This document shows positions 51,788-62,624 of a stretch of 64,000 nucleotides of DNA, one piece after another. Position 1 is the first letter of the stretch; every line of letters begins with the position of its first letter. The notes beneath the pieces were generated by a model. That model saw nothing but the letters and a program-made list of their open reading frames with translations. It searched no databases and was not told where the DNA came from. Origin of the DNA: Streptococcus sp. k-402 (GTDB taxonomy: Bacteria > Bacillota > Bacilli > Lactobacillales > Streptococcaceae); contig NZ_VMNB01000003.1 in NCBI RefSeq assembly GCF_013277515.1, positions 198,230 to 262,229 on the forward strand. Direction: 5' to 3'. The position numbers and the translations under genes are program-made.

Positions 51788-52410
51788 AGAAAAAAGACTT
51801 AGTAGACCAACTAGTCTCAGAGATCGAGACGGGGAAAGTCAGGACACTGGGAATATACGGTCATGGGGCTTCGGGTAAATCAACTTTTGCACAGGAATTG
51901 TACCAAACCCTAGATTCTGCAAAGGTAAACTTATTGGAAACCGATCCTTACATTGCTTCAAATCGTCATTTAGTGGTGCCAAAGGAGACTCCAGATCAAA
52001 AAGTGACCGCTTGTTTACCTGTGGCTCATGAACTGGTAAGTTTAGAAAGAGACATTCTCGCTTTAAAGGCTGGCATGGATATCTTAACAATTGAAGAACC
52101 TTGGAAAGCTAGTGAGGTCTTGTCTGGAGAAAAGCCAATTCTGATTGTCGAAGGGATGTCTGTTGGCTTTTTACCCAAAGAACTCTTTGACAAAACCATC
52201 TGTTTCTACACGGATGAGGACACCGAATTAAAAAGGCGTCTAGATCGAGATACGACAGTGAGAAATCGTGATGCATCCTTTATATTGGCTAGTCATCAGA
52301 TGAGACGGGAGCAGTATCTGTTATACTATAAAGAAACTGAGTCTAAGGCGGATATCTTAGTGGACCAATCAGAAGATAAATTTGATGCCAAGAGGAGTCA
52401 GTTTATATAG
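51784..52410 (+). CDS. Uridine-kinase-like P-loop protein
   Basis: The 208-residue protein has a P-loop (GIYGHGASGKSTFAQELY, residues about 23-40) and the layout of uridine kinase-like enzymes (VEGMSVGFLPKELF, RRLDRDTTVRNRD). It starts within the nrdG stop region (4-base overlap). The phosphorylated substrate is probably a nucleoside but is not proven. Confidence 0.78.
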   Translation: MKKKDLVDQLVSEIETGKVRTLGIYGHGASGKSTFAQELYQTLDSAKVNLLETDPYIASNRHLVVPKETPDQKVTACLPVAHELVSLERDILALKAGMDILTIEEPWKASEVLSGEKPILIVEGMSVGFLPKELFDKTICFYTDEDTELKRRLDRDTTVRNRDASFILASHQMRREQYLLYYKETESKADILVDQSEDKFDAKRSQFI

Positions 52411-52489
52411 AAGAAAATCCCTAATTTTAAAAAGAAAAAATAGGAAAACAGTTTCATTGTAAAAAAACGAAAAAATAGCAACAAATCCC

Positions 52490-52518
52490 TTGCAATCGCA
52501 GGGGCTTTGTGTTATTCT
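52490..52518 (+). promoter_or_regulatory. S10 operon promoter
   Basis: TTGCAA (52490-52495), 17 bases, TATTCT (52513-52518) with an extended-like TGT before it. The leader 52525-52654 contains several short GC-rich hairpins (GGTTGCGACACGCTCGGTTG region) and no gene; it may be the regulatory leader of the operon. Confidence 0.75.
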
Positions 52519-52654
52519 ATTATGGTGCTGTAAATTACAGCTTTAGCTTTGATGCAAGAGGTTGCGACACGCTCGGTTGCATTGCCACGCAACACCGCGT
52601 CGGTTTTCTTGTGGAGCTAGCCTATTATCTTAAATAGACGAAAAGGAGAAAAAG

Positions 52655-52963
52655 ATGGCAAACAAAAAAATCCGTATCCGTTTGAAAGCTTACGAACACC
52701 GTACGCTTGACACAGCGGCTACAAAAATCGTAGAATCAGCTACTCGTACAGGTGCACAAGTTGCGGGTCCAATCCCACTTCCAACTGAACGTAGCCTCTA
52801 CACAATCATTCGTGCGACTCACAAATACAAAGACTCTCGCGAACAATTTGAAATGCGTACACACAAACGTTTGATCGATATCGTTAACCCAACTCAAAAA
52901 ACAGTTGATGCTTTGATGAAATTGGATCTTCCAAGTGGTGTAAACGTAGAAATCAAACTTTAA
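52655..52963 (+). CDS. rpsJ: 30S ribosomal protein S10
   Basis: 102 residues, matching S10 throughout ([60 protein letters not shown]). S10 is also NusE, a partner of NusB in antitermination. It is the first gene of the operon, with AAAGGAGAAA before the ATG. Confidence 0.98.
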   Translation: MANKKIRIRLKAYEHRTLDTAATKIVESATRTGAQVAGPIPLPTERSLYTIIRATHKYKDSREQFEMRTHKRLIDIVNPTQKTVDALMKLDLPSGVNVEIKL

Positions 52964-53007
52964 TCTAAAATATAAAAGAGCAGAGGCTGGTGTTTCAATC
53001 TAATTGA

Positions 53008-53110
53008 ACACGGGCTAAACTCGGTGTGAAAAAGATAAACTTCCTCGTGTCTGCCAGACACTGTGTCAGTTTCCTATTTTCACTTTGAGTTTGACGCCCT
53101 TTGTATCTTA
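53008..53110 (+). repeat. Palindromic element between rpsJ and rplC, copy 1
   Basis: GGGCTAAACTC, GTGTGAAAAAGATAAACTT, then TTTCCTATTTTCACTTTGAG and GACGCCC. The halves are complementary, so it can fold into one long hairpin. A related copy in the opposite orientation lies at 59475-59580. The variable middle differs between copies. Confidence 0.7.
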
Positions 53111-53179
53111 GACTTGAGCATAAAAAACGCTCGTTAAAAACTTTTTGAATAAAAAATATAGAAAAGGAACTATTTTCTC

Positions 53180-53806
53180 ATGACAAAAGGAATCTTAGGG
53201 AAAAAAGTGGGAATGACTCAAATCTTCACTGAAGCTGGCGAATTGATCCCTGTAACAGTTATTGAAGCAACTCCAAACGTTGTCCTTCAAGTTAAAACTG
53301 TTGAAACAGACGGATACAACGCTATCCAAGTTGGTTTCGATGACAAACGCGAAGTATTGAGCAACAAACCTGCTAAAGGACATGTAGCGAAAGCTAACAC
53401 GGCTCCTAAGCGCTTCATTCGTGAATTCAAAAACGTTGAAGGCTTGGAAGTTGGTGCTGAAATTACAGTTGAAACATTCGCAGCTGGAGACGTTGTTGAC
53501 GTAACTGGTACTTCTAAAGGTAAAGGTTTCCAAGGTGTTATCAAGCGCCACGGACAATCACGTGGACCAATGGCTCACGGTTCTCGTTACCACCGTCGTC
53601 CAGGTTCAATGGGACCTGTTGCACCTAACCGCGTATTTAAAGGTAAAAACCTTGCAGGACGTATGGGTGGCGACCGCGTAACAATTCAAAACCTTGAAGT
53701 TGTACAAGTTGTTCCAGAAAAGAACGTTATCCTTATCAAAGGTAACGTACCAGGTGCTAAGAAATCTCTTATCACTATCAAATCAGCAGTTAAAGCTGGT
53801 AAATAA
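53180..53806 (+). CDS. rplC: 50S ribosomal protein L3
   Basis: 208 residues with [20 protein letters not shown] at the start, and the [20 protein letters not shown] loop that reaches the peptidyl-transferase centre. It is preceded by AAAAGGAAC. The spacer from rpsJ is unusually long (216 bases) because of the inserted palindromic element. Confidence 0.98.
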
Positions 53807-53830
53807 TAAAGAAAGGGGAAATCAGTCACA

Positions 53831-54454
53831 ATGGCAAACGTAACATTATTTGACCAAACTGGTAAAGAAGCTGGCCAAGTTGTTCTTAACGATGCAGTAT
53901 TTGGTATCGAACCAAACCAATCAGTTGTGTTTGATGTGATCATCAGCCAACGCGCAAGCCTTCGCCAAGGAACACACGCTGTTAAAAACCGCTCTGCAGT
54001 ATCAGGTGGTGGACGCAAACCATGGCGTCAAAAAGGAACTGGACGTGCTCGTCAAGGTTCTATCCGCTCACCACAATGGCGTGGTGGTGGTGTTGTCTTC
54101 GGACCAACTCCACGTTCATACGGCTACAAACTTCCACAAAAAGTTCGTCGCCTAGCTCTTAAATCAGTTTACTCTGAAAAAGTTGCTGAAAACAAATTTG
54201 TAGCCGTTGATTCTCTTGAATTTACAGCTCCAAAAACTGCTGAATTTGCAAAAGTTCTTGCAGCATTGAGCATCGATTCTAAAGTTCTTGTTATCCTTGA
54301 AGAAGGAAATGAATTCGCAGCTCTTTCAGCTCGTAACCTTCCAAACGTGAAAGTTGCAACTGCTACAACTGCAAGTGTTCTTGACATCGCAAATAGCGAC
54401 AAACTTCTTGTCACACAAGCAGCTATCTCTAAAATCGAGGAGGTTCTTGCATAA
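53831..54454 (+). CDS. rplD: 50S ribosomal protein L4
   Basis: 207 residues with the extended loop ([40 protein letters not shown]) lining the exit tunnel. In many bacteria L4 represses its own operon. The rplW start overlaps its stop by one base. Confidence 0.98.
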   Translation: MANVTLFDQTGKEAGQVVLNDAVFGIEPNQSVVFDVIISQRASLRQGTHAVKNRSAVSGGGRKPWRQKGTGRARQGSIRSPQWRGGGVVFGPTPRSYGYKLPQKVRRLALKSVYSEKVAENKFVAVDSLEFTAPKTAEFAKVLAALSIDSKVLVILEEGNEFAALSARNLPNVKVATATTASVLDIANSDKLLVTQAAISKIEEVLA

Positions 54455-54750
54455 TGAATTTGTATGATGTTATCAAAAAACCTGTCATCACTGAAAGCTC
54501 AATGGCTCAACTTGAAGCAGGAAAATATGTATTTGAAGTTGACACTCGTGCACACAAACTTTTGATCAAGCAAGCTGTTGAAGCTGCTTTCGAAGGTGTT
54601 AAAGTTGCCAACGTTAACACAATCAACGTAAAACCAAAAGCTAAACGTGTTGGACGTTACACTGGTTTTACTAACAAAACTAAAAAAGCTATCATCACAC
54701 TTACAGCTGATTCTAAAGTAATCGAGTTGTTTGCTGCTGAAGCTGAATAA
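54454..54750 (+). CDS. rplW: 50S ribosomal protein L23
   Basis: 98 residues; [20 protein letters not shown] and [20 protein letters not shown] identify L23. It sits at the tunnel exit and docks trigger factor and SRP. The ATG overlaps the rplD stop. Confidence 0.98.
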   Translation: MNLYDVIKKPVITESSMAQLEAGKYVFEVDTRAHKLLIKQAVEAAFEGVKVANVNTINVKPKAKRVGRYTGFTNKTKKAIITLTADSKVIELFAAEAE

Positions 54751-54767
54751 TCTAAGGAGGAAATATC

Positions 54768-55601
54768 GTGGGAATTCGTGTTTATAAACCAACAACAAAC
54801 GGTCGCCGTAATATGACTTCTTTGGATTTCGCTGAAATCACAACAAGCACTCCTGAAAAATCATTGCTTGTTGCTTTGAAGAGCAAGGCTGGTCGTAACA
54901 ACAACGGTCGTATCACAGTTCGTCACCAAGGTGGTGGACACAAACGTTTCTACCGTTTGGTTGACTTCAAACGTAACAAAGACAACGTTGAAGCAGTTGT
55001 TAAAACAATCGAGTACGATCCAAACCGTTCTGCAAACATCGCTCTTGTACACTACACTGACGGTGTGAAAGCATACATCATCGCTCCAAAAGGTCTTGAA
55101 GTAGGTCAACGTATCGTTTCAGGTCCAGAAGCAGATATCAAAGTCGGAAACGCTCTTCCACTTGCTAACATCCCAGTTGGTACTTTGATCCACAACATCG
55201 AGTTGAAACCAGGTCGTGGTGGTGAATTGGTACGTGCTGCTGGTGCATCTGCTCAAGTATTGGGTCAAGAAGGTAAATACGTTCTTGTTCGTCTTCAATC
55301 AGGTGAAGTTCGTATGATTCTTGGAACTTGCCGCGCTACAGTTGGTGTTGTCGGAAACGAACAACACGGACTTGTAAACCTTGGGAAAGCAGGACGTAGC
55401 CGTTGGAAAGGTATCCGCCCAACAGTTCGTGGTTCTGTAATGAACCCTAACGATCACCCACACGGTGGTGGTGAAGGTAAAGCACCAGTTGGTCGTAAAG
55501 CACCATCTACTCCATGGGGCAAACCTGCTCTTGGTCTTAAAACTCGTAACAAGAAAGCGAAATCTGACAAACTTATCGTTCGTCGTCGCAACGAGAAATA
55601 A
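54768..55601 (+). CDS. rplB: 50S ribosomal protein L2
   Basis: 277 residues with GTG start after AAGGAGG. Conserved blocks include [20 protein letters not shown] and the C-terminal [20 protein letters not shown] with the histidine region needed for subunit association and peptidyl transfer. Confidence 0.98.
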   Translation: MGIRVYKPTTNGRRNMTSLDFAEITTSTPEKSLLVALKSKAGRNNNGRITVRHQGGGHKRFYRLVDFKRNKDNVEAVVKTIEYDPNRSANIALVHYTDGVKAYIIAPKGLEVGQRIVSGPEADIKVGNALPLANIPVGTLIHNIELKPGRGGELVRAAGASAQVLGQEGKYVLVRLQSGEVRMILGTCRATVGVVGNEQHGLVNLGKAGRSRWKGIRPTVRGSVMNPNDHPHGGGEGKAPVGRKAPSTPWGKPALGLKTRNKKAKSDKLIVRRRNEK

Positions 55602-55606
55602 TATTA

Positions 55607-55682
55607 AACTAGTCGCCTAAGCAACTAGTAAATCCGCCAGCTCGGTAGCGCTCCATAGGAGCGCAAGCCGCTGTGGTACAAC
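55607..55682 (+). other. Hairpins in the rplB-rpsS spacer
   Basis: ACTAGTCGCC with CAACTAGT, and GCGCTCC with GGAGCGC, form two hairpins in a 103-base spacer. No T run follows either. They may affect mRNA stability or processing. Confidence 0.5.
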
Positions 55683-55704
55683 ATTTAAAGGAGAAAATAT
55701 AAAA

Positions 55705-55986
55705 ATGGGACGCAGTCTTAAAAAAGGACCTTTCGTCGATGAGCATTTGATGAAAAAAGTTGAAGCTCAAGCTAACGACGAAAAGAAAAAAGTTATTAAA
55801 ACTTGGTCACGTCGTTCAACGATCTTCCCAAGTTTCATTGGTTACACTATTGCGGTTTATGACGGACGTAAACACGTACCTGTTTACATCCAAGAAGACA
55901 TGGTAGGTCACAAACTTGGTGAATTTGCACCAACTCGTACTTACAAAGGTCACGCTGCAGACGACAAGAAAACACGTAGAAAATAA
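55705..55986 (+). CDS. rpsS: 30S ribosomal protein S19
   Basis: 93 residues, starting [20 protein letters not shown], with [20 protein letters not shown] and the conserved C-terminal [24 protein letters not shown] precedes the ATG. Confidence 0.98.
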
Positions 55987-55997
55987 GGAGAACATAA

Positions 55998-56342
55998 ATG
56001 GCAGAAATTACTTCAGCTAAAGCAATGGCTCGTACAGTACGTGTTTCATCTCGTAAATCACGTCTTGTTCTTGATAACATCCGTGGTAAAAGCGTAGCCG
56101 ATGCAATCGCAATCTTGACATTCACTCCAAACAAAGCTGCTGAAATCATCTTGAAAGTTTTGAACTCAGCTGTAGCTAACGCTGAAAACAACTTTGGTTT
56201 GGATAAAGCTAACTTGGTAGTATCTGAAGCATTCGCAAACGAAGGACCAACTATGAAACGTTTCCGTCCACGTGCGAAAGGTTCAGCTTCACCAATCAAC
56301 AAACGTACAGCTCATATCACTGTAGCTGTTGCAGAAAAATAA
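55998..56342 (+). CDS. rplV: 50S ribosomal protein L22
   Basis: 114 residues; [20 protein letters not shown] and [20 protein letters not shown] (the tunnel loop) identify L22. Its loop with L4 forms the macrolide-sensitive constriction. No resistance-type change in the loop is obvious. Confidence 0.98.
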   Translation: MAEITSAKAMARTVRVSSRKSRLVLDNIRGKSVADAIAILTFTPNKAAEIILKVLNSAVANAENNFGLDKANLVVSEAFANEGPTMKRFRPRAKGSASPINKRTAHITVAVAEK

Positions 56343-56354
56343 GGAGGTAAAATC

Positions 56355-57008
56355 GTGGGTCAAAAAGTACATCCAATTGGTATGCGTGTCGGCATCATCC
56401 GTGATTGGGATGCCAAATGGTATGCTGAAAAAGAATACGCGGATTACCTTCATGAAGATCTTGCAATCCGTAAATTCGTTCAAAAAGAACTTGCTGACGC
56501 AGCAGTTTCAACTATTGAAATCGAACGCGCAGTAAACAAAGTTAACGTTTCACTTCACACTGCTAAACCAGGTATGGTTATCGGTAAAGGTGGTGCTAAC
56601 GTTGATGCACTCCGTGCAAAACTTAACAAATTGACTGGAAAACAAGTACACATCAACATCATCGAAATCAAACAACCTGATTTGGATGCTCACCTTGTAG
56701 GTGAAGGTATTGCTCGTCAATTGGAGCAACGTGTTGCTTTCCGTCGTGCACAAAAACAAGCAATTCAACGTGCAATGCGTGCTGGAGCTAAAGGAATCAA
56801 AACTCAAGTATCAGGTCGTTTGAACGGTGCAGATATCGCCCGTGCTGAAGGATACTCTGAAGGAACTGTTCCACTTCACACACTTCGTGCAGATATCGAT
56901 TACGCTTGGGAAGAAGCAGATACTACATACGGTAAACTTGGTGTTAAAGTATGGATCTACCGTGGTGAAGTTCTTCCAGCTCGCAAAAACACTAAAGGAG
57001 GTAAATAA
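56355..57008 (+). CDS. rpsC: 30S ribosomal protein S3
   Basis: 217 residues with GTG start after AAGGAGG. It has a KH domain ([20 protein letters not shown]) and the C-terminal ISRAEG-like [20 protein letters not shown] block. It lines the mRNA entry site. Confidence 0.98.
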
Positions 57009-57011
57009 CCA

Positions 57012-57425
57012 ATGTTAGTACCTAAACGTGTTAAACACCGTCGTGAATTCCGTGGAAAAATGCGCGGTGAAGCAAAAGGTGGAAAAGAAGTAGCATTCGG
57101 TGAATACGGTCTTCAAGCTACAACTAGCCACTGGATCACTAACCGCCAAATCGAAGCTGCTCGTATCGCCATGACTCGTTACATGAAACGTGGTGGTAAA
57201 GTTTGGATTAAAATCTTCCCACACAAATCATACACTGCTAAAGCTATCGGTGTGCGTATGGGATCTGGTAAAGGGGCACCTGAAGGTTGGGTAGCACCAG
57301 TTAAACGTGGTAAAGTGATGTTCGAAATCGCTGGTGTATCTGAAGAGATCGCTCGCGAAGCGCTTCGTCTTGCTAGCCACAAATTGCCAGTTAAATGTAA
57401 ATTCGTAAAACGTGAAGCAGAATAA
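57012..57425 (+). CDS. rplP: 50S ribosomal protein L16
   Basis: 137 residues, starting [20 protein letters not shown], with GYGLQA-like [20 protein letters not shown] and [20 protein letters not shown]. It contacts the A-site tRNA. It follows rpsC by three bases. Confidence 0.98.
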   Translation: MLVPKRVKHRREFRGKMRGEAKGGKEVAFGEYGLQATTSHWITNRQIEAARIAMTRYMKRGGKVWIKIFPHKSYTAKAIGVRMGSGKGAPEGWVAPVKRGKVMFEIAGVSEEIAREALRLASHKLPVKCKFVKREAE

Positions 57426-57434
57426 GGAGAAGGC

Positions 57435-57641
57435 ATGAAACTTAATGAAGTAAAAGAATTTGTTAAAGAACTTCGTGGTCTTTCTCAAGAAGAACTCGCG
57501 AAGCGCGAAAACGAATTGAAAAAAGAATTGTTTGAACTTCGTTTCCAAGCTGCTACTGGTCAATTGGAACAAACAGCTCGCTTGAAAGAAGTTAAAAAAC
57601 AAATCGCTCGTATCAAAACAGTTCAATCTGAAGCGAAATAA
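57435..57641 (+). CDS. rpmC: 50S ribosomal protein L29
   Basis: 68 residues of two helices ([40 protein letters not shown]). It lies at the tunnel exit beside L23. Confidence 0.97.
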
Positions 57642-57665
57642 TAGACTAGGGAAGGAGAAATTTCA

Positions 57666-57926
57666 ATGGAACGCAATAATCGTAAAGTTCTTGTTGGACG
57701 TGTTGTATCTGACAAAATGGACAAGACAATCACAGTTGTAGTTGAAACAAAACGTAACCACCCAGTCTATGGTAAACGTATTAACTACTCTAAAAAATAC
57801 AAAGCTCATGATGAAAACAATGTTGCCAAAGAAGGCGATATCGTACGTATCATGGAAACTCGCCCGCTTTCAGCTACAAAACGTTTCCGTCTTGTAGAAG
57901 TTGTTGAAGAAGCGGTCATCATCTAA
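57666..57926 (+). CDS. rpsQ: 30S ribosomal protein S17
   Basis: 86 residues with the OB-fold blocks [20 protein letters not shown] and [20 protein letters not shown]. It is an early 16S-binding protein. GGGAAGGAGAAA precedes the ATG. Confidence 0.97.
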
Positions 57927-57951
57927 TCAAACCTGAAAGGAGAAAACTGAA

Positions 57952-58320
57952 ATGATTCAAACAGAAACTCGTTTGAAAGTCGCAGACAACAGCGGTGCTC
58001 GCGAAATCTTGACTATCAAAGTTCTTGGTGGTTCAGGACGTAAATTTGCAAACATCGGTGATGTTATCGTGGCATCTGTAAAACAAGCTACTCCTGGTGG
58101 TGCGGTTAAAAAAGGTGACGTTGTTAAAGCAGTTATCGTTCGTACTAAATCAGGTGCTCGTCGTGCTGATGGTTCATACATCAAATTTGACGAAAACGCA
58201 GCAGTTATCATCCGTGAAGACAAAACTCCTCGCGGAACACGTATCTTTGGCCCAGTTGCACGTGAATTGCGTGAAGGTGGCTTCATGAAGATCGTGTCAC
58301 TTGCTCCAGAAGTACTTTAA
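57952..58320 (+). CDS. rplN: 50S ribosomal protein L14
   Basis: 122 residues; [20 protein letters not shown] and the C-terminal [20 protein letters not shown] identify L14. It opens the spc part of the operon. Confidence 0.98.
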   Translation: MIQTETRLKVADNSGAREILTIKVLGGSGRKFANIGDVIVASVKQATPGGAVKKGDVVKAVIVRTKSGARRADGSYIKFDENAAVIIREDKTPRGTRIFGPVARELREGGFMKIVSLAPEVL

Positions 58321-58334
58321 TTTTTAGAAACAAA

Positions 58335-58378
58335 CTAGTCCCCTAGCTTCAAGCTAGGGTGCCCTTATGGGCGTAAGA
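58335..58378 (+). other. Hairpins in the rplN-rplX spacer
   Basis: CCCTAGCTTCAAGCTAGGG is a near-perfect palindrome, followed by GCCCTTATGGGC. No T run follows. It resembles the rplB-rpsS spacer in layout. Confidence 0.5.
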
Positions 58379-58397
58379 AAAATCAAGGAGAAACCTA

Positions 58398-58703
58398 ATG
58401 TTTGTAAAAAAAGGCGACAAAGTTCGCGTAATCGCTGGTAAAGATAAGGGAACAGAAGCTGTTGTCCTTACTGCCCTTCCAAAAGTAAACAAAGTTATCG
58501 TTGAAGGTGTTAACATTGTTAAGAAACACCAACGTCCAACTAACGAACTTCCTCAAGGTGGTATCATCGAGAAAGAAGCAGCTATCCACGTATCAAACGT
58601 TCAAGTATTGGACAAAAATGGTGTAGCTGGTCGTGTTGGTTACAAATTTGTAGACGGTAAAAAAGTTCGCTACAACAAAAAATCAGGCGAAGTGCTTGAT
58701 TAA
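58398..58703 (+). CDS. rplX: 50S ribosomal protein L24
   Basis: 101 residues with the KOW motif ([20 protein letters not shown]) and [20 protein letters not shown]. It is an assembly initiator of the large subunit. Confidence 0.97.
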
Positions 58704-58726
58704 TCACGAAGGAAAGGAGAAGTATA

Positions 58727-59269
58727 ATGGCAAATCGTTTAAAAGAAAAATATCTTAATGAAGTAGTTCCTGCTTTGACAGAACAATTCAACTACTCATC
58801 AGTGATGGCTGTGCCTAAAGTAGATAAGATCGTTTTGAACATGGGTGTTGGTGAAGCTGTATCAAACGCTAAAAGCCTTGAAAAAGCTGCTGAAGAATTG
58901 GCACTTATCTCAGGTCAAAAACCACTTATCACTAAAGCTAAAAAATCAATCGCCGGCTTCCGTCTTCGTGAAGGTGTTGCGATCGGTGCAAAAGTTACCC
59001 TTCGTGGTGAACGTATGTACGAATTCTTGGATAAATTGGTTTCAGTTTCACTTCCACGTGTACGTGACTTCCACGGTGTTCCAACAAAATCATTTGATGG
59101 ACGCGGAAACTACACACTTGGTGTGAAAGAACAATTGATCTTCCCAGAAATCAACTTCGATGACGTTGACAAAACTCGTGGTCTTGACATCGTTATCGTA
59201 ACAACTGCTAACACTGACGAAGAGTCACGTGCATTGCTTACAGGCCTTGGAATGCCTTTTGCAAAATAA
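58727..59269 (+). CDS. rplE: 50S ribosomal protein L5
   Basis: 180 residues; [40 protein letters not shown] and [20 protein letters not shown] identify L5. It binds 5S rRNA and contacts the P-site tRNA. Confidence 0.98.
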   Translation: MANRLKEKYLNEVVPALTEQFNYSSVMAVPKVDKIVLNMGVGEAVSNAKSLEKAAEELALISGQKPLITKAKKSIAGFRLREGVAIGAKVTLRGERMYEFLDKLVSVSLPRVRDFHGVPTKSFDGRGNYTLGVKEQLIFPEINFDDVDKTRGLDIVIVTTANTDEESRALLTGLGMPFAK

Positions 59270-59286
59270 TATAGGAGGTAAATCTA

Positions 59287-59472
59287 ATGGCTAAAAAATC
59301 AATGATTGCTAAGAACAAACGTCCAGCGAAGTTCTCTACTCAAGCTTATACTCGTTGTGAAAAATGTGGTCGTCCACACTCAGTTTACCGCAAATTTAAA
59401 CTTTGCCGTGTTTGCTTCCGTGAATTAGCTTACAAAGGACAAATTCCTGGTGTAACAAAAGCATCTTGGTAA
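59287..59472 (+). CDS. rpsN: 30S ribosomal protein S14, zinc-binding type
   Basis: 61 residues with four zinc-binding cysteines ([20 protein letters not shown]). This is the short zinc-dependent form; many streptococci also keep a longer zinc-free paralogue elsewhere for zinc limitation. The position between rplE and rpsH is standard. Confidence 0.97.
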
Positions 59473-59474
59473 TT

Positions 59475-59580
59475 TAAGATATCAAGGGCGTCAAAACTCT
59501 AAGTGAAAATAGGAAACTTGACGAAGAAACTGAAGTTTCTAGGAAAGTTTATCTTTTTCACACAGAGTTTAGCCCGGGTT
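59475..59580 (-). repeat. Palindromic element between rpsN and rpsH, copy 2 (inverted)
   Basis: This is the reverse complement of the element at 53008-53110 with strong identity in both outer parts (AGGGCGTCAAAACTCTAAGT, GTGAAAATAGGAAAC, and GTTTATCTTTTTCACACAGA, GTTTAGCCCGGG) and a different centre. It accounts for most of the unusual 284-base gap 59473-59756; the rest (59581-59756) has no gene. Confidence 0.7.
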
Positions 59581-59756
59581 CAGTTGGGCTTGCCAATTTG
59601 AACACGAGCTACAGCTTTGGCAAAAAAGACCAATTTTCTTTGGGGCATCGCTCCTGCGTCAACTTGCCTATTTTTGCTCTTGCTGTTACGCTCTTTGTAT
59701 CATGTATTAACTAGCAAGTGCAACTTGCAAACTACTAGTAAGAGGAGAAAAACAAA

Positions 59757-60155
59757 ATGGTTATGACTGACCCAATCGCAGACTTCCTAACTCGTATTCG
59801 TAACGCTAACCAAGCTAAACACGAAGTACTTGAAGTACCTGCATCAAACATCAAAAAAGGGATTGCTGAAATCCTTAAACGCGAAGGTTTTGTAAAAAAC
59901 GTTGAAATCATCGAAGATGACAAACAAGGCATCATCCGTGTATTCCTTAAATACGGACCAAACGGTGAGAAAGTTATCACTAACTTGAAACGTGTTTCTA
60001 AACCAGGACTTCGTGTCTACAAAAAACGTGAAGACCTTCCAAAAGTTCTTAATGGACTTGGAATTGCTATCCTTTCAACTTCTGAAGGTTTGCTTACTGA
60101 TAAAGAAGCACGCCAAAAGAATGTTGGTGGTGAGGTTATCGCTTACGTTTGGTAA
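59757..60155 (+). CDS. rpsH: 30S ribosomal protein S8
   Basis: 132 residues; [20 protein letters not shown] at the start and the C-terminal GILSTS-like [20 protein letters not shown] identify S8. It binds 16S helix 21. AAGAGGAGAAA precedes the ATG. Confidence 0.98.
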   Translation: MVMTDPIADFLTRIRNANQAKHEVLEVPASNIKKGIAEILKREGFVKNVEIIEDDKQGIIRVFLKYGPNGEKVITNLKRVSKPGLRVYKKREDLPKVLNGLGIAILSTSEGLLTDKEARQKNVGGEVIAYVW

Positions 60156-60342
60156 TATTTAGCTCCCAATTTCTTTGTGACTCTTCGTTATCGTCTCTTG
60201 TCTAACCCAAAGTTATGCCTGCGAGACGATGCCTAGATTCACTTTGAAATTGAAACCTAAATGTTCCTTTAAATCGAGAAATCGATTTAACCCCGTGAAA
60301 ACTGGCCGTTCTGGCCTGACAATCTAACAGGAGAAAATAAAC

Positions 60343-60879
60343 ATGTCACGTATTGGTAATAAAGTTATCGTGTTGCCTGCTGGTGTTGAAATCACTAACA
60401 ATGACAACGTTGTAACTGTAAAAGGACCTAAAGGAGAACTTACTCGTGAGTTCTCAAAAGATATTGAAATCCGTGTGGAAGGTACTGAAGTAACTTTTCA
60501 CCGTCCAAACGATTCAAAAGAAATGAAAACTATCCACGGAACTACTCGTGCCCTTTTGAACAACATGGTTGTTGGTGTATCAGAAGGATTCAAGAAAGAA
60601 CTTGAAATGCGCGGGGTTGGTTACCGTGCACAACTTCAAGGATCTAAACTTGTTTTGGCTGTTGGTAAATCTCATCCAGACGAAGTTGAAGCTCCAGAAG
60701 GAATTACTTTTGAACTTCCAAACCCAACAACAATCGTTGTTAGCGGAATTTCAAAAGAAGTAGTTGGTCAAACAGCTGCTTACGTACGTAGCCTTCGTTC
60801 ACCAGAACCATATAAAGGTAAAGGTATCCGTTACGTTGGTGAATTCGTTCGCCGTAAAGAAGGTAAAACAGGTAAATAA
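60343..60879 (+). CDS. rplF: 50S ribosomal protein L6
   Basis: 178 residues; [20 protein letters not shown], the [20 protein letters not shown] block and the C-terminal [20 protein letters not shown] identify L6. The spacer from rpsH (187 bases) contains a CGTCTC/GAGACG hairpin and no gene. Confidence 0.98.
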   Translation: MSRIGNKVIVLPAGVEITNNDNVVTVKGPKGELTREFSKDIEIRVEGTEVTFHRPNDSKEMKTIHGTTRALLNNMVVGVSEGFKKELEMRGVGYRAQLQGSKLVLAVGKSHPDEVEAPEGITFELPNPTTIVVSGISKEVVGQTAAYVRSLRSPEPYKGKGIRYVGEFVRRKEGKTGK

Positions 60880-60962
60880 TGTTGAGTGGTTGATTCTCAA
60901 CCACCGACCTATTTTCCAACTTTGTGCATAGCACACGATTTAAAACTAAAGAGGTGAAAACT

Positions 60963-61319
60963 GTGATTTCAAAACCAGATAAAAACAAACTCCGCCAAAA
61001 ACGCCACCGTCGCGTTCGCGGAAAACTCTCTGGAACTGCTGATCGCCCACGTTTGAACGTATTCCGTTCTAATACAGGCATCTACGCTCAAGTGATTGAT
61101 GACGTAGCGGGTGTAACGCTCGCAAGTGCTTCAACTCTTGACAAAGAAGTTTCAAAAGGAACTAAAACTGAACAAGCCGTTGCTGTCGGTAAACTCGTTG
61201 CAGAACGTGCAAACGCTAAAGGTATTTCAGAAGTGGTGTTCGACCGCGGTGGATATCTATATCACGGACGTGTGAAAGCTTTGGCTGATGCAGCTCGTGA
61301 AAACGGATTGAAATTCTAA
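60963..61319 (+). CDS. rplR: 50S ribosomal protein L18
   Basis: 118 residues from a GTG at 60963 ([20 protein letters not shown]), 6 bases after AAAGAGGTG. The frame is open from an ATG at 60924, but family length and the ribosome site favour the GTG. L18 binds 5S rRNA with L5. Confidence 0.96.
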
Positions 61320-61336
61320 TAGGAGGACACTAGAAA

Positions 61337-61831
61337 ATGGCATTTAAAGACAATGCAGTTGAATTAGAAGAACGCGTAGTTGCTGTCAACCGTGTTACAA
61401 AAGTTGTTAAAGGTGGACGTCGTCTTCGTTTCGCAGCTCTTGTTGTTGTTGGTGACCACAACGGTCGCGTAGGATTTGGTACTGGTAAAGCTCAAGAAGT
61501 TCCAGAAGCAATCCGTAAAGCAGTAGATGATGCTAAGAAAAACTTGATCGAAGTTCCTATGGTTGGAACAACAATCCCACACGAAGTTCTTTCAGAATTC
61601 GGTGGAGCTAAAGTATTGTTGAAACCTGCTGTAGAAGGTTCTGGAGTTGCCGCTGGTGGTGCAGTTCGTGCCGTTGTGGAATTGGCAGGTGTGGCAGATA
61701 TTACATCTAAATCACTTGGTTCTAACACTCCAATCAACATTGTTCGTGCAACTGTTGAAGGTTTGAAACAATTGAAACGCGCTGAAGAAGTTGCTACCCT
61801 TCGTGGTATTTCAGTTTCTGATTTGGCATAA
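61337..61831 (+). CDS. rpsE: 30S ribosomal protein S5
   Basis: 164 residues; [20 protein letters not shown], and [20 protein letters not shown] identify S5. It affects decoding accuracy. AGGAGGAC precedes the ATG. Confidence 0.98.
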   Translation: MAFKDNAVELEERVVAVNRVTKVVKGGRRLRFAALVVVGDHNGRVGFGTGKAQEVPEAIRKAVDDAKKNLIEVPMVGTTIPHEVLSEFGGAKVLLKPAVEGSGVAAGGAVRAVVELAGVADITSKSLGSNTPINIVRATVEGLKQLKRAEEVATLRGISVSDLA

Positions 61832-61844
61832 GAAAGGGGATAAA

Positions 61845-62027
61845 ATGGCTCAAATTAAAATTACTTTGACTAAGTCTCCAATCGGACGCATTCCATCACA
61901 ACGTAAAACTGTTGTAGCACTTGGACTTGGCAAATTGAACAGCTCTGTTATTAAAGAAGATAACGCTGCTATCCGTGGTATGATCACTGCAGTATCTCAC
62001 TTGGTAACAGTTGAAGAAGTAAACTAA
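61845..62027 (+). CDS. rpmD: 50S ribosomal protein L30
   Basis: 60 residues; [20 protein letters not shown] and GLGKLNSSV identify L30. The start at 61845 follows AAAGGGG and is preferred over an in-frame ATG at 61791 inside rpsE. Confidence 0.96.
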   Translation: MAQIKITLTKSPIGRIPSQRKTVVALGLGKLNSSVIKEDNAAIRGMITAVSHLVTVEEVN

Positions 62028-62171
62028 TGAATTTTTAGGGGATGTGCACTATACCATCCCCTAAAACTAGATATAGTCATCTATGATGACGTCGTATAGG
62101 CGAGTTGATGGGGGAGACAACCTTTTCTCCCTTATCGGCGCTAGCATTTTACAAAAGAGGAGAAAATAAAA

Positions 62172-62612
62172 ATGAAACTTCATGAATTGAAACCTGCAGA
62201 AGGTTCTCGTAAAGTACGTAACCGCGTTGGTCGTGGTACTTCATCAGGTAACGGTAAAACATCTGGTCGTGGTCAAAAAGGTCAAAAAGCTCGTAGCGGT
62301 GGCGGAGTTCGCCTTGGTTTTGAAGGTGGACAAACTCCATTGTTCCGTCGTCTTCCAAAACGTGGATTCACTAACATCAACGCTAAAGAATACGCAATTG
62401 TGAACCTTGACCAATTGAACGTCTTTGAAGATGGTGCTGAAGTAACTCCAGTTGTTCTTATCGAAGCAGGAATTGTTAAAGCTGAAAAATCAGGTATTAA
62501 AATTCTTGGTAACGGTGAGTTGACTAAGAAATTGACTGTGAAAGCAGCTAAATTCTCTAAATCAGCTGAAGAAGCTATCACTGCTAAAGGTGGTTCAGTA
62601 GAAGTCATCTAA
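62172..62612 (+). CDS. rplO: 50S ribosomal protein L15
   Basis: 146 residues; [40 protein letters not shown] and [17 protein letters not shown] identify L15. The spacer from rpmD holds a GGGGATG/CATCCCC hairpin. Confidence 0.98.
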   Translation: MKLHELKPAEGSRKVRNRVGRGTSSGNGKTSGRGQKGQKARSGGGVRLGFEGGQTPLFRRLPKRGFTNINAKEYAIVNLDQLNVFEDGAEVTPVVLIEAGIVKAEKSGIKILGNGELTKKLTVKAAKFSKSAEEAITAKGGSVEVI

Positions 62613-62624
62613 GAGAGGTGACCT

